This document shows, in pieces, positions 39,999-49,797 of a stretch of 64,000 nucleotides of DNA; within the stretch, counting starts at the first letter, position 1, and each line of letters begins with the position of its first letter. The stretch covers positions 248,001 to 312,000 of the forward strand of contig NZ_JABULX010000001.1 of the NCBI RefSeq assembly GCF_013328345.1. The letters are read 5' to 3'. A program made the position numbers and the translations under genes. Source of the DNA: Marinifaba aquimaris (GTDB lineage: Bacteria; Pseudomonadota; Gammaproteobacteria; Enterobacterales; Alteromonadaceae). The notes under the pieces were generated by a model that worked only from the letters and a program-made list of their open reading frames with translations, made no database searches and was not told the DNA's origin.

Positions 39999-41252
39999 TT
40001 AATCTCGACCAGATAGGTACAAGCTCGCTTTGGCCTGATCTATTTCAAAGCGAAAACGAGATAAAAAATTCATCCCCAGTAAGCCGTCCGATTGCATATT
40101 CTCAAGTGGCATCACAACAATACTAAAATCATTTAATTGATACTGGGAAACAGAAAAACGTCTGACTTTATAAATGGGGGCACTCACTAAGCCACCAGCA
40201 GTGTTCAAACGAATATCTTGCTGGTATTCAACATCTGAATAATAGCGAATATCTTCAAAAGCCGATTCAGATACTGCAGTAATTGATGCGCCAGTATCTA
40301 AAACTAGATCGAGATCGGTTACCCCATCTACTTTAGCTTTTACGATAAAGTGCGTGCCAGCTCGTTTTAACGCAACCGCCTGGCCGCCTTTTTCGAGCCG
40401 TTTAAGCAAGCTCTCAAGCTCTTTGACTTGGCCTTGGTAATCAGGATAAGAGAAGAGGCTTTCAAGCTGTGCCCAAGCCTGCTGGAACTGACCATCATGG
40501 GCTAACGCTTTGACATAAGCTGCGATAAAAAGCGGGTTATCTGTATCTTGTTGTAGTAATGCATCACTAAACTCAAGTAACTTAGGCCATTGTTTTTTAT
40601 CAATGTATTCGATGATACTGGCCTCAGCTATGGTATCGATGTGGTTGCGCCAAGCGGCTTGCTGAGTTTCTTTATCACTGTAAATCAGCATCTCGTAATA
40701 CCAAGTTAATCCCAGTAGTGTCTGCCCTGCGGCCAATAAACGTTCTGCTTCAAACTGCATAAATACGGTATCACTATTAAACCTCGCTAAATACGCTTGA
40801 TTAAATTGCTCAATTAACCAATATTCGCGGCTCAGTAACCAAGCTTCGAGCTGCTTTCGCCATACTTGCTTAACCTGGTTTGCCTCTAATTCATCTCGAT
40901 AAAATAAGTTCTCATAGGCATCAACCGCATTGTAAAAGTCATGACGTTGAAAAAAACGCATCGCTATTTGCGCAAGCGGATCATCCCCTTTATTTTCAGC
41001 TTGTCTGCGATTATTCGTTTGCCAATTTGATATAGCGGGCTGAGTTTTGGGCTGGCTAGCGAGTAAATCATCGCTAAATAATGGATTCGTAGCGTGTTGC
41101 TCAGACTTGCGAAACAAGCTTCCACGATGCTGCTGACTGGCCTCAGGTTGTTCTGGTAAATAAACAACGGCCTGCTGATTCATCAGCCGATGAGCCAAGT
41201 AAGCATTTGCTAGTAGCGATAAGCTGAGAAGAAATATAAGTAGTTTATTCAT
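39999..41252 (-). CDS. retropepsin-like aspartic protease with helical repeats
   Basis: Membrane-anchored or exported protein with a short hydrophobic N-terminus (about 2-18) and TPR-like helices (about 85-275). A C-terminal clan AA aspartic protease domain (about 290-410) has the active site LDTGAS and a downstream GLLGMNFLSRF segment. Enzymes of this type act as dimers in the periplasm; the substrate is unknown. It is the first gene of the unit with tapT and hopJ (61- and 12-base gaps). Confidence 0.85.
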   Translation of the reverse strand: MNKLLIFLLSLSLLANAYLAHRLMNQQAVVYLPEQPEASQQHRGSLFRKSEQHATNPLFSDDLLASQPKTQPAISNWQTNNRRQAENKGDDPLAQIAMRFFQRHDFYNAVDAYENLFYRDELEANQVKQVWRKQLEAWLLSREYWLIEQFNQAYLARFNSDTVFMQFEAERLLAAGQTLLGLTWYYEMLIYSDKETQQAAWRNHIDTIAEASIIEYIDKKQWPKLLEFSDALLQQDTDNPLFIAAYVKALAHDGQFQQAWAQLESLFSYPDYQGQVKELESLLKRLEKGGQAVALKRAGTHFIVKAKVDGVTDLDLVLDTGASITAVSESAFEDIRYYSDVEYQQDIRLNTAGGLVSAPIYKVRRFSVSQYQLNDFSIVVMPLENMQSDGLLGMNFLSRFRFEIDQAKASLYLSGRD

Positions 41253-41374
41253 GAATCCAGGAAATTACGTGGTTAGTCTCTAACATCTCAAGCAAACACT
41301 ATACTGTATTTTGAAATCTCTGTAGAATAGCGCGCTTATTAAAATTTCACCTTTGTTTACTATAGGACATTGCA

Positions 41375-42481
41375 ATGAGTCTTGCCGATAAGGTTTTAGC
41401 GGTCAATAACGACCTCCCCATTCGTACTGATTTACCTGTACATAGTGGTAAAGTTCGCTCCGTTTATTGGCTTACAGAAGCGGACAGCGCTCGTCTAATC
41501 AAAGAAAAAGGCTACGATGTCAAAGCCGATGCCCCTCTAGCAATCATGGTGATCAGTGATCGTATTTCTGCTTTTGACTGCATTTGGCATGGCGAAGGCG
41601 GTTTAAAAGGTGTTCCGGGTAAAGGGGCAGCTTTAAATGCAATTTCGAACCATTGGTTTAAGTTATTCAAAGAAAACGGCTTAGCTGATAGCCACATTCT
41701 CGATATTCCGCACCCGTTCGTTTGGATTGTACAAAAAGCAAAGCCAGTCATGATTGAAGCAATTTGCCGTCAATACATCACAGGTTCTATGTGGCGTGCT
41801 TATGAAAAAGGTGAAAGAAACTTCTGTGGCATTGAATTGCCAGAAGGCTTAGCCAAAGATCAAAAACTGCCGGAATTACTGATCACACCATCAACAAAAG
41901 GTATTTTAAAAGGTATTCCTAACGTACCTGAAGTGGATGATGTCAATATTACTCGCCAAGACATCAGTGATAACTTCGCGGCCTTTAACTTCTCTGCTGC
42001 TGAAGATATAGGCTTATACGAAAAGTTACTTAAAGAAGGTTTTGACGTTATCAGTGGTGAATTAGCAAAGCTGGATCAAGTATTTGTTGATACTAAATTT
42101 GAGTTTGGTTACGTGACCGATAGTAAAGGCCAAGAAAAACTCATTTACATGGATGAAGTCGGCACACCTGACTCTTCTCGCATTTGGGATGGCCCTCAAT
42201 ACAGAGATGGAAAAGTAGTAGAAAACTCTAAAGAAGGGTTCCGTCAATTATTACTTAGCCACTTCCCTGATCCTGATATTCTTCTTAACAAAGACAGAAT
42301 GGATGAGCGTGAAGCATTAGCAAGAGATAACGCATTACCAGAAAGTGTCTTAATGGCAGTATCAGAAACTTACACGGCGATTGCTGAGAAAATCACGGGC
42401 CAGAAATTACATTTATCTGATAATCCTAAAGCTGAGATTATCGATATTTTACGTCAAGACTATGGCTTAATTGACGAATAA
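41375..42481 (+). CDS. purC: SAICAR synthetase, long form
   Basis: Purine pathway enzyme that joins CAIR with aspartate to give SAICAR. The signature [15 protein letters not shown] and the later [14 protein letters not shown] are present. At 368 residues it is the long gammaproteobacterial form, not the ~237-residue E. coli form. It is single and closed by a strong terminator. Confidence 0.97.
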   Translation: MSLADKVLAVNNDLPIRTDLPVHSGKVRSVYWLTEADSARLIKEKGYDVKADAPLAIMVISDRISAFDCIWHGEGGLKGVPGKGAALNAISNHWFKLFKENGLADSHILDIPHPFVWIVQKAKPVMIEAICRQYITGSMWRAYEKGERNFCGIELPEGLAKDQKLPELLITPSTKGILKGIPNVPEVDDVNITRQDISDNFAAFNFSAAEDIGLYEKLLKEGFDVISGELAKLDQVFVDTKFEFGYVTDSKGQEKLIYMDEVGTPDSSRIWDGPQYRDGKVVENSKEGFRQLLLSHFPDPDILLNKDRMDEREALARDNALPESVLMAVSETYTAIAEKITGQKLHLSDNPKAEIIDILRQDYGLIDE

Positions 42482-42514
42482 GACTCGGTATTAGACTAAA
42501 GTCGGATTAAGAAG

Positions 42515-42541
42515 AAGGTTAGCTCATGCTAACCTTTTTTT
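42515..42541 (+). terminator. terminator of purC
   Basis: Perfect nine-base stem AAGGTTAGC / GCTAACCTT with a TCAT loop, followed by T5, 33 bases after the stop codon. Confidence 0.9.
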
Positions 42542-42565
42542 ATGCCTTAATCTGGAGTACCAAGT

Positions 42566-42751
42566 ATGTCTATCCCACACCTTCTTGCAGGCCTTTACTG
42601 CGTAGCTATGATGCTATTTATGTTTTTGACCACCCCTGCATTGAGTTGGACAAAAATAACGTACATGAGTATTGGCCTAGGACTAGGTCTGTATATTTTG
42701 TCTAAAGAATTATTGAAATTAAAAAAGCCGAATAAGGTATCAGCGAGCTAA
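42566..42751 (+). CDS. small two-helix membrane protein
   Basis: A 61-residue product with two hydrophobic stretches (about 5-23 and 29-48) and a basic C-terminus. A GGAG site lies nine bases before the ATG. The 3' end overlaps, tail to tail, the small membrane gene on the other strand by 12 bases. I recognise no family. Confidence 0.55.
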   Translation: MSIPHLLAGLYCVAMMLFMFLTTPALSWTKITYMSIGLGLGLYILSKELLKLKKPNKVSAS

Positions 42752-42931
42752 TTTCTTGTAAAGCTTAGGGGCTACCAATAAAACGGCGCTCAATACCAAA
42801 AGAACGATCAGTGCGCTGATGAAAAAAGGAAGTGCACAAAGCCCTAAACCGACAATGATGTAACCAGAATCTTTTTGTTTGTAGCCATAAAAAGCACAGG
42901 CTAAACCGATGAGGATGAATAGAAAAGTCAA
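42740..42931 (-). CDS. small two-helix membrane protein, TTG start
   Basis: A 63-residue product, nearly all hydrophobic (about 2-17 and 25-55), ending in basic APKLYKKLAR. The start is TTG at 42929-42931 with a strong AAGGAG seven bases upstream and no ATG alternative. It lies downstream of the cytochrome c gene but is separated by that gene's terminator. No family recognised. Confidence 0.55.
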   Translation of the reverse strand: MTFLFILIGLACAFYGYKQKDSGYIIVGLGLCALPFFISALIVLLVLSAVLLVAPKLYKKLAR

Positions 42932-42950
42932 AGTGTGGCTCCTTGCACGA

Positions 42951-42983
42951 ATTAAAAAGTAAGCATACCAGATGTATGCTTAC
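42951..42983 (-). terminator. terminator of the cytochrome c gene
   Basis: Perfect ten-base stem GTAAGCATAC / GTATGCTTAC with a five-base loop. The minus-strand continuation is T5-rich. It lies about ten bases after the cytochrome stop. Confidence 0.8.
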
Positions 42984-42993
42984 CCGATAAATT

Positions 42994-43308
42994 TTATTTT
43001 AGAGAGCTGTAGTAAGCTGCAATATTTTTGATATCTTGATCAGTCAATGCTGCTGCCATACCCGCCATAATGCCAGCTTGACCACCGGTGCGTTGACCTT
43101 TTTTATAAGCATGTAATGCTGACTCGATATAAGCTGCATTTTGTCCTGCCAAGTTAGGGTAAATTGGCATAACCGATTTGCCATCTGCACCGTGACATGC
43201 AACACACATTGCAGTTTTAGCTTTGCCTGCTTCGATATCAGCTGCATAGCTCAGGTTTGCTATGCCGGCAAAACTAAAAGCGATCGCGATCTTAGTTAGT
43301 AATTTCAT
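42994..43308 (-). CDS. small periplasmic cytochrome c
   Basis: Class I monoheme cytochrome (104 residues). A signal peptide ends near SYAAD (about residue 23). The heme site is CVACH (about 35-39), and the distal Met is in the IMAGMAAAL segment. The plan matches c553/c4-half type electron carriers. A GGAG site precedes the ATG. It is monocistronic, and the redox partner cannot be deduced. Confidence 0.9.
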   Translation of the reverse strand: MKLLTKIAIAFSFAGIANLSYAADIEAGKAKTAMCVACHGADGKSVMPIYPNLAGQNAAYIESALHAYKKGQRTGGQAGIMAGMAAALTDQDIKNIAAYYSSLK

Positions 43309-43388
43309 TTTACTCTCCGTTTTTTACTTTAAAATAACTCTACACTAATGATACCTCACAAGCATGGGGCCAGATCAAATTTAAGCGC

Positions 43389-44456
43389 TTATATTTGTGA
43401 CTCGCTATCAAGGTCATCTTGGTACTTTTCTTTTACTTCTAGCACACTGGGTAGACATGATTTAAACAACGGGATTAACTGAGGATCAAAATGAGAGCCA
43501 GCTTCCCGTTCCAGTAAATCCATAGCCTCTTCAATTGACCAAGCTTTCTTATATGGACGTTCAGAGGTTAAGGCATCAAATACATCAGCAACTGCAACAA
43601 TACGAGCAGACAGAGGGATTTCTTCACCTTTTAACCCATTGGGATAACCACTTCCGTCCCATTTTTCGTGGTGGTTTTGTGCCACTTCAGATGCGAGTTT
43701 CAGTAATGAAGATTGATGTTCGCCTAATATATCGACCCCAAAGTCGACGTGCTTTTTCATCACTGCCCACTCTTCTTCATCTAGCTTTCCAGGTTTTAAT
43801 AATACGCGATCTGGAATACCGATTTTCCCAATATCGTGCATAGGTGCAGCATTAAAGAGTAGTTCTGACCATTCATGGTTTTCTGTTAACGCTTGTGCTA
43901 AAAACCTTGAGTACCAGCTCATTCGAATAACGTGCATGCCTGTTTCATTGTCTTTAAATTCAGCGGCTCGACCTAAGCTTTCAATGATCTCCATTCGAGT
44001 TTGTTCAAGCTCTCTGGTACGCTCTTGAACCAGGCTTTCTAGGTGAAGCTTTTGATCGTAGAGTTTTAAATGAGCACTGACACGAGCAAGCACTAAAGAA
44101 GGACTAACAGGCTTGGTAATGTAGTCAACGGCGCCAAGTAAAAATCCTTGTTTTTCATCTTCGACTTCACTTTTTGCGGTAACAAATATCACCGGAATTT
44201 CCGATGTTTCAGGCGACGCTTTTAATTGGCTACAGACTTCATAACCATCTATCCCTGGCATCATAATGTCGAGTAAAATGATGTCAGGTTTATCTTGGCC
44301 TCTCGCTATTTTTAGAGCGAGTTCACCATTGATGGCTGCTTTAACTTTATAGTAAGGCCTTAAAATCCCCGTCAAAACATGGATATTTTCTGGGTTATCA
44401 TCGACGACCAAAATCGCTTGTTTACTTACCACTTGGTCGATTTCATCTTGATCCAT
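43389..44456 (-). CDS. HD-GYP response regulator, probable c-di-GMP phosphodiesterase
   Basis: Receiver domain (about 13-130, phosphoacceptor Asp in IILLDIMMPGIDG) joined by a coiled-coil linker to an HD-GYP domain (about 155-340). The metal and signature residues are present: HDIGKIGIPDRV and HHEKWDGSGYPNGL. Such proteins degrade c-di-GMP, as RpfG does. It starts 24 bases after the giant hybrid kinase gene, so the kinase is probably its phosphate source. AAGGTG lies upstream of the ATG. Confidence 0.93.
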   Translation of the reverse strand: MDQDEIDQVVSKQAILVVDDNPENIHVLTGILRPYYKVKAAINGELALKIARGQDKPDIILLDIMMPGIDGYEVCSQLKASPETSEIPVIFVTAKSEVEDEKQGFLLGAVDYITKPVSPSLVLARVSAHLKLYDQKLHLESLVQERTRELEQTRMEIIESLGRAAEFKDNETGMHVIRMSWYSRFLAQALTENHEWSELLFNAAPMHDIGKIGIPDRVLLKPGKLDEEEWAVMKKHVDFGVDILGEHQSSLLKLASEVAQNHHEKWDGSGYPNGLKGEEIPLSARIVAVADVFDALTSERPYKKAWSIEEAMDLLEREAGSHFDPQLIPLFKSCLPSVLEVKEKYQDDLDSESQI

Positions 44457-44480
44457 TACTTCACCTTAAAAGCGCGTTGG

Positions 44481-47400
44481 TCATTTTAAAATTAACTTTT
44501 TCACACTGGCTAACGTCTGATTTGCACTATCAAAATCAAAGTTCTCTAGCTGGGTGATAAATGTATTAAATTGTTGTTTGATTGATTGCTCGGCGAACAT
44601 TTGCTCCAATTCAAAAGCGATTTCTTGAGCATCCGTATCAAACTCATCAACTAAGCTTTGCAAATGATTGAGTTTGTCATTCAGTTCATCTTCAGATAAA
44701 GCGATTTTACCCACTGGCTCTGGCGCTTGAGCAGGCTCTGAATTGATAATCTGCTGCATAATATCGAGCTCAGTTAATACCTCTGATAATTTAGATAGTG
44801 TTAATTTGAGCTTATGCGATACTTGCTCTTTATCAAGTTGCGATTTACACGCTTGCTCTAGATCTGCTGCAACTTGATACAAGTTTTTCGCCCCAATATT
44901 GCCTGCCGAACCTTTTAAAGAGTGAGCAATGCGAGTCGCTTCGGTCCAGTCTTGAGCTTGCCATGGTGGCTTGAATCGTTGTTCAAACGTTTGCTCTGCG
45001 TTGAAAAATTTTTTCAGTATTTTCAAATAGAGCACTTCATTATCATTGCAAGTAGCCAGACCTGAGTGCTTTTCAATCACTAAAAAGTGCTGCATGGGGT
45101 CATGTGAATTATGATTTTCCGGAGCATCTTCACCGCTAACATCAGCAAAATGAGGATGGCTTGGTACAATATGCTGACTGATGACTTTAAACATGGCTGA
45201 TACATCAATAGGCTTACTGATAAAGTCAGTCATACCTTCACTCATTACCCGCTCTTTATCACTAGCGAGCGCATTTGCCGTCATGGCAATAATAGGAATG
45301 GTTTGATTAAAACTGCGTATGCTCTTGGTCGCTTCAAAACCGTCCATAATTGGCATTTGAATATCCATCAAAATACCGTCGTAATCATTTTTTTCAGCTA
45401 ACGCTACTGCTACCTTGCCATTTTCAGCTAAATCGACTCTCAAGCCCGCTTCTTCTAATAACGCGATGGCGAGTTCTTGGTTGAGCTCATTATCTTCAAC
45501 CAACAAGACATAGGCCCCTTTAACTTTTTCACGTTGGATTTGAACTTCCGCATTTTTATCAAACTGATGACCCACTTTGACTTTACGCCCCATTAGGCGC
45601 ATTAACTCTTCAAATAAACCCGATTGCGTAATGGGCTTAACCATTAAACTATCAACATGTCCTTGAAGCTTGTCTTCACCAATCTCTTCACGGCCAAATG
45701 CAGAGACCATAATAAAATGTTTCATATTCTGAACTTGGCGAATTGCTTCACAGGTTTCAATGCCATTCATACCCGGCATTTGCCAGTCGACTAAAGCTAA
45801 ATCAAAGCCATCAACGGCATTGACGATCTCTAGTGCTTGAGAGCCTGATAGTGCGGTATACACCTGACAACCAAAGCTTTCAGTAATTTGCTTAAGCACA
45901 TCAACTGCAGCAGGGCTATCGTCGATAATGAGTACTTTCTTACCCACCAATAAATTTAATTCAGCTTCAGGTAGTTCCACACTATCTTGTTGTTGGCTCA
46001 CTGTTAATTGTGCTGTGAAGAAGAACTGGCTACCCACATCAAGCTCACTCTCAACCCAAATACGTCCATACATCAAGTTAACCAGCCGCTTAGAAATAGA
46101 TAGGCCTAAACCCGTACCACCGTATTTGCGTGTTGTTGATGCATCTCCTTGAGAAAAAGATTTAAACAGCTTTTGTGTTTGCTGCTCACTCATGCCAATG
46201 CCAGAGTCTTTCACCATAAATTTAAGTGTCAGCTCATTGTCTTGCAGCTGCTCTACCGAAACGCGAATAATCACTTCTCCTCGTTCGGTAAATTTGATGG
46301 CATTACTACCGAGATTTATTAAGATTTGAGCTAGGCGAAGCTGATCGCCCACTAAAAAGTTAGGTACATCTTGTTCAACCCGAAAGATGAGATCTAAACC
46401 TTTTTCTTGGGTTTTAACAAAAAGCACATTTTTAACACTATCGAGTAACTCTTCAGTTCTAAAGTCATTGGTATCTAATTCTAACTTGCCGGCTTCAATT
46501 TTAGAGAAATCTAAAATGTCATTAATAATACCCAGTAAATTCGTAGCAGCATTGTGAACTTTACTGACATAGCTGCGCTCACGTCGTTGCAAACTACCTT
46601 GCAGTGCCAAATGAGACATACCAATAATCGCATTCATAGGGGTGCGAATTTCATGACTCATGTTTGCCAAGAAATTGGATTTTGCAGCACTGGCCTCATC
46701 AGAAAGCTCCTTCGCTTCGAGTAGCGCTTTTTTCGCTTGGTTGTCTTCAGTAACATCGCGTATTCCCGCAACGGCCATTAAGCCATCTTGCAATTCAATC
46801 GGATTGATGGTTACTTCAGCATCAAATGTTGAGTCGTCTGATTTCACGCCCACGACATCATCACCACTGAGTAGTAGGCTTTTTGGCTGGGCCATGAATT
46901 GCTGGACCCAATTAGCATGATTGGTCAAATGCTTAGGAACAATCAGTTCAATGGGCTGGCCAACCATTGCTGACTTTTGATAATTAAATAACTGCGCACA
47001 TTGTTCATTAACGACTTCAATGACACCTTGTTGATTGATTGCAATCATCGCGACAGGCGCGGCGTTGATCACCTTAAACATGCGGTCTATGGTATGTTGC
47101 TGCTCTGTATTATCTTTAAAAGTCAATACAGCCCCTGTCACCAGGCCACTTCCACGAACAGGATTCAGGCTAAATTCAACAGGAAAAGCTAAACCTTGGC
47201 CGTTTACAAAAGAGCCAGTCATTTGAGTAAGGCTGGCTTTATTACTGATGGCGTTTCGAATCATCTCGGCCAGCGACGTATCCTGCTCTTTTTCAATAGC
47301 ACTGGGCTTTAATATACTGAGCACATCTTTATTTAAGATAGTTTGCTCGGTCATTTTTAAAATACCTAGCGCAGCTTTGTTGGCAAAGTTACACTCGCCG

Positions 47401-49550
47401 GTTAACGATAAGCTAATAATGCCATCGGCAACTGAACTTAAGATAAGACGGTTAGCCTGCTCTGATTCGGCCAGTACTTCCTTTTGTTCAACCAGAGCTT
47501 GCGTTCTTTGTTCGACAAGTCCTTCGAGTTTTTTCTTTGACGCAATTTGTACAATATGCGCTCTTTGCCCCACCATCAGCATAAAAATAGAAACAGTGAA
47601 GATCGAAAAGATGGCGATAGCTGTGATGATAATCACTCTAAACTTTATATCGTTGTAATCAGTCATGACCTCTTCAAAATCAATTTCACTGACCAGCAAC
47701 ATCTCCATTTGTGGGTGCCAATGCCAAGCACCTAGAACTACTCCACCTCGATAATCCTGATAACCATCAAGATCTTCACCTGTTACCCCATCTAAAGACG
47801 CAGCCAATAAACCAGATGAGCCTGTATCGGGCATTTTAATTCGCAGTATTGCCGTTTCACCTGAAGCAATCCGACCATCGCGAATGAGCTGGTTTCTAAA
47901 GCGACTATTAGAAACCATGTAACCTTGTGAATTTAGGGCATAACTTTCACCCGTTCGCCCTAGACGTGTAGAGTTAAAAATTTCTGAAAACTCGCCCTCA
48001 GGTTCATAAACAAAAACCAAAGCAGCAATGATCTTACTTTGTTGATTGCGAACAGGCGTGGCCATCAAAATGACAGGATCTTTATCACCTTCACTGGTAT
48101 CACCATCACGATCAACATCAGACCACACTGGCGGTACAAATAAGGTTTGACCAATAAGGGTACGTTCTAGAGCTCGTGGTTCATAACGTTTAATAATTGA
48201 TTCTTTTCCGACAATTGACGTGTTTTTAGCCGACAGATTAATGCCTTCAGGAGAAACCAAGTAATAACCAACCGCTTTTGAATAATAAATAGCTTGTGCG
48301 ACGGAGCTTTCATTAAACTGAGTAACAAGTTCTGATTGGGCTAAAAGTTCAGGGTTTTGCTTACCCAGTGCAACAAGTTTTTCAGCAATTTGCTCTATAT
48401 CAGTTTGATGTGCCACCTCAGATACTAATAATTGCCTCTCATCAAACCAAGATAGCAATTGAATATCCAAGCTATTGATATTCAAATCGAGTTTGTTAGA
48501 TATGTCTTGAATCGTCGAAAGTTTGTAATTAAAAACAATAGAGTAAGCAGTTAACCCGATACCGGAGCAAATAATAAAAAGCGTTAGAACATAAATATTT
48601 CTAAAATTACTCGAACCAAACTTATCTGCGATTAGATGAGCTTGTCTGCGACTGACAAACACTATGAGAACAATCAGCAAAGTGACAACGACTAAGCTTG
48701 AGACAATCACTAAGCTGTTGTTAAGTTCAGCTCTTTTTTTCGAGTTTTGTTTTTTAGTATAGTTTTCAGCTAGCCATTTTACTTTTAAGTTGTGAAATTC
48801 ATCATTGGGAATTTTTGCTAACCCCCAGTTGATCCAGTCTCTTAACTCTTGTTGATTCTTATTGATGCAATAGCCCATCTTCATCGCTTTAACATCGGGA
48901 ATGGGGATGATAGATATATTTTTAAGACGCTCGCGTTCAGCCCAATAACTTATTTGCCCTAAGTCAGTCACAAACGCATCTAGTGCACCTTTGTTAACTG
49001 CAATTAACCCTTTTTCGACGGTTTCGACCGCAACAGCTTCAGGTTGCCTTGGTAAAGCTTCTAAGTCTTTAAATGTGGCATAGCCAGCACCATAACCAAT
49101 TTTGTGTTTATTGAGCACATGAGCAACATCTTTGATGTCACTGTTGATATTAACGGCCAACACCGACTGTTTAGTAAAAACGGGGACGGAAAAAATGACC
49201 TTATCAGCTCGTTCAGGCAAGATGGCACAAAGCGAAAATAAGTCGGATTGACCTTCAATAACACGACTAATTTGTTCGTTAAAGGTTTGGCCTTCACCGT
49301 AGGTCAGATGAAAAGGCAAAATTGAATTGAGTTTTCTAACTAAATCACTGCCCAATCCTTTAGGCTCATTGTTCTCGTTGAGAAAGTCATAGGGAGGGAT
49401 TGCTTTATCTGCTTCTATCGTGACAACAGGATTTTGCTCAGCCCACTTCAACATCTCGTCAGTCGGTTTAGTATTGGCCCAAGCTTTAGAGTCAGCAACT
49501 ATCAAGATAAGACTAAGAAATAAAAACGTCAGCGTTTTATGCCAGGCCAT
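44481..49550 (-). CDS. BvgS-like unorthodox hybrid sensor kinase
   Basis: A 1689-residue membrane sensor. In order: signal peptide; periplasmic SBP_bac_3 domain (about 35-262); membrane helices (about 280-300 and 318-340); Cache-like sensor (about 345-635); membrane helix (about 637-660); coiled coil; two PAS domains (about 700-935); HisKA with H966 in MSHEIRTPMN; HATPase with DSGIGM and GGTGLGL; two receivers (D1255, D1396); and an Hpt domain with H1543 in AHSLKGSAG. Two separate periplasmic sensing modules in one chain are notable. The linked HD-GYP gene suggests control of c-di-GMP. The ligand is unknown; the SBP domain hints at an amino-acid-like molecule. Confidence 0.93.
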   Translation of the reverse strand: MAWHKTLTFLFLSLILIVADSKAWANTKPTDEMLKWAEQNPVVTIEADKAIPPYDFLNENNEPKGLGSDLVRKLNSILPFHLTYGEGQTFNEQISRVIEGQSDLFSLCAILPERADKVIFSVPVFTKQSVLAVNINSDIKDVAHVLNKHKIGYGAGYATFKDLEALPRQPEAVAVETVEKGLIAVNKGALDAFVTDLGQISYWAERERLKNISIIPIPDVKAMKMGYCINKNQQELRDWINWGLAKIPNDEFHNLKVKWLAENYTKKQNSKKRAELNNSLVIVSSLVVVTLLIVLIVFVSRRQAHLIADKFGSSNFRNIYVLTLFIICSGIGLTAYSIVFNYKLSTIQDISNKLDLNINSLDIQLLSWFDERQLLVSEVAHQTDIEQIAEKLVALGKQNPELLAQSELVTQFNESSVAQAIYYSKAVGYYLVSPEGINLSAKNTSIVGKESIIKRYEPRALERTLIGQTLFVPPVWSDVDRDGDTSEGDKDPVILMATPVRNQQSKIIAALVFVYEPEGEFSEIFNSTRLGRTGESYALNSQGYMVSNSRFRNQLIRDGRIASGETAILRIKMPDTGSSGLLAASLDGVTGEDLDGYQDYRGGVVLGAWHWHPQMEMLLVSEIDFEEVMTDYNDIKFRVIIITAIAIFSIFTVSIFMLMVGQRAHIVQIASKKKLEGLVEQRTQALVEQKEVLAESEQANRLILSSVADGIISLSLTGECNFANKAALGILKMTEQTILNKDVLSILKPSAIEKEQDTSLAEMIRNAISNKASLTQMTGSFVNGQGLAFPVEFSLNPVRGSGLVTGAVLTFKDNTEQQHTIDRMFKVINAAPVAMIAINQQGVIEVVNEQCAQLFNYQKSAMVGQPIELIVPKHLTNHANWVQQFMAQPKSLLLSGDDVVGVKSDDSTFDAEVTINPIELQDGLMAVAGIRDVTEDNQAKKALLEAKELSDEASAAKSNFLANMSHEIRTPMNAIIGMSHLALQGSLQRRERSYVSKVHNAATNLLGIINDILDFSKIEAGKLELDTNDFRTEELLDSVKNVLFVKTQEKGLDLIFRVEQDVPNFLVGDQLRLAQILINLGSNAIKFTERGEVIIRVSVEQLQDNELTLKFMVKDSGIGMSEQQTQKLFKSFSQGDASTTRKYGGTGLGLSISKRLVNLMYGRIWVESELDVGSQFFFTAQLTVSQQQDSVELPEAELNLLVGKKVLIIDDSPAAVDVLKQITESFGCQVYTALSGSQALEIVNAVDGFDLALVDWQMPGMNGIETCEAIRQVQNMKHFIMVSAFGREEIGEDKLQGHVDSLMVKPITQSGLFEELMRLMGRKVKVGHQFDKNAEVQIQREKVKGAYVLLVEDNELNQELAIALLEEAGLRVDLAENGKVAVALAEKNDYDGILMDIQMPIMDGFEATKSIRSFNQTIPIIAMTANALASDKERVMSEGMTDFISKPIDVSAMFKVISQHIVPSHPHFADVSGEDAPENHNSHDPMQHFLVIEKHSGLATCNDNEVLYLKILKKFFNAEQTFEQRFKPPWQAQDWTEATRIAHSLKGSAGNIGAKNLYQVAADLEQACKSQLDKEQVSHKLKLTLSKLSEVLTELDIMQQIINSEPAQAPEPVGKIALSEDELNDKLNHLQSLVDEFDTDAQEIAFELEQMFAEQSIKQQFNTFITQLENFDFDSANQTLASVKKLILK

Positions 49551-49797
49551 GTAGTTATTTAATCTGATTGTTTTATTTAAGTGTGTATAAATATTAGACT
49601 ATGAAAATAAAACTGATCATTGTTTTTAAATGATTTTTTCTCTGTTGATACAATCTTTAATAGACAGGATAACAATACCTGTACAGTTAACTCTTCATAA
49701 CGAGACTTAAATAAATCAGAAAATCACCTTGCTGACATTGGCAGCGCTTCAACACAAACTATAATGTGCCCCTTTTTAATTTGAGAGTTAAAACTTA

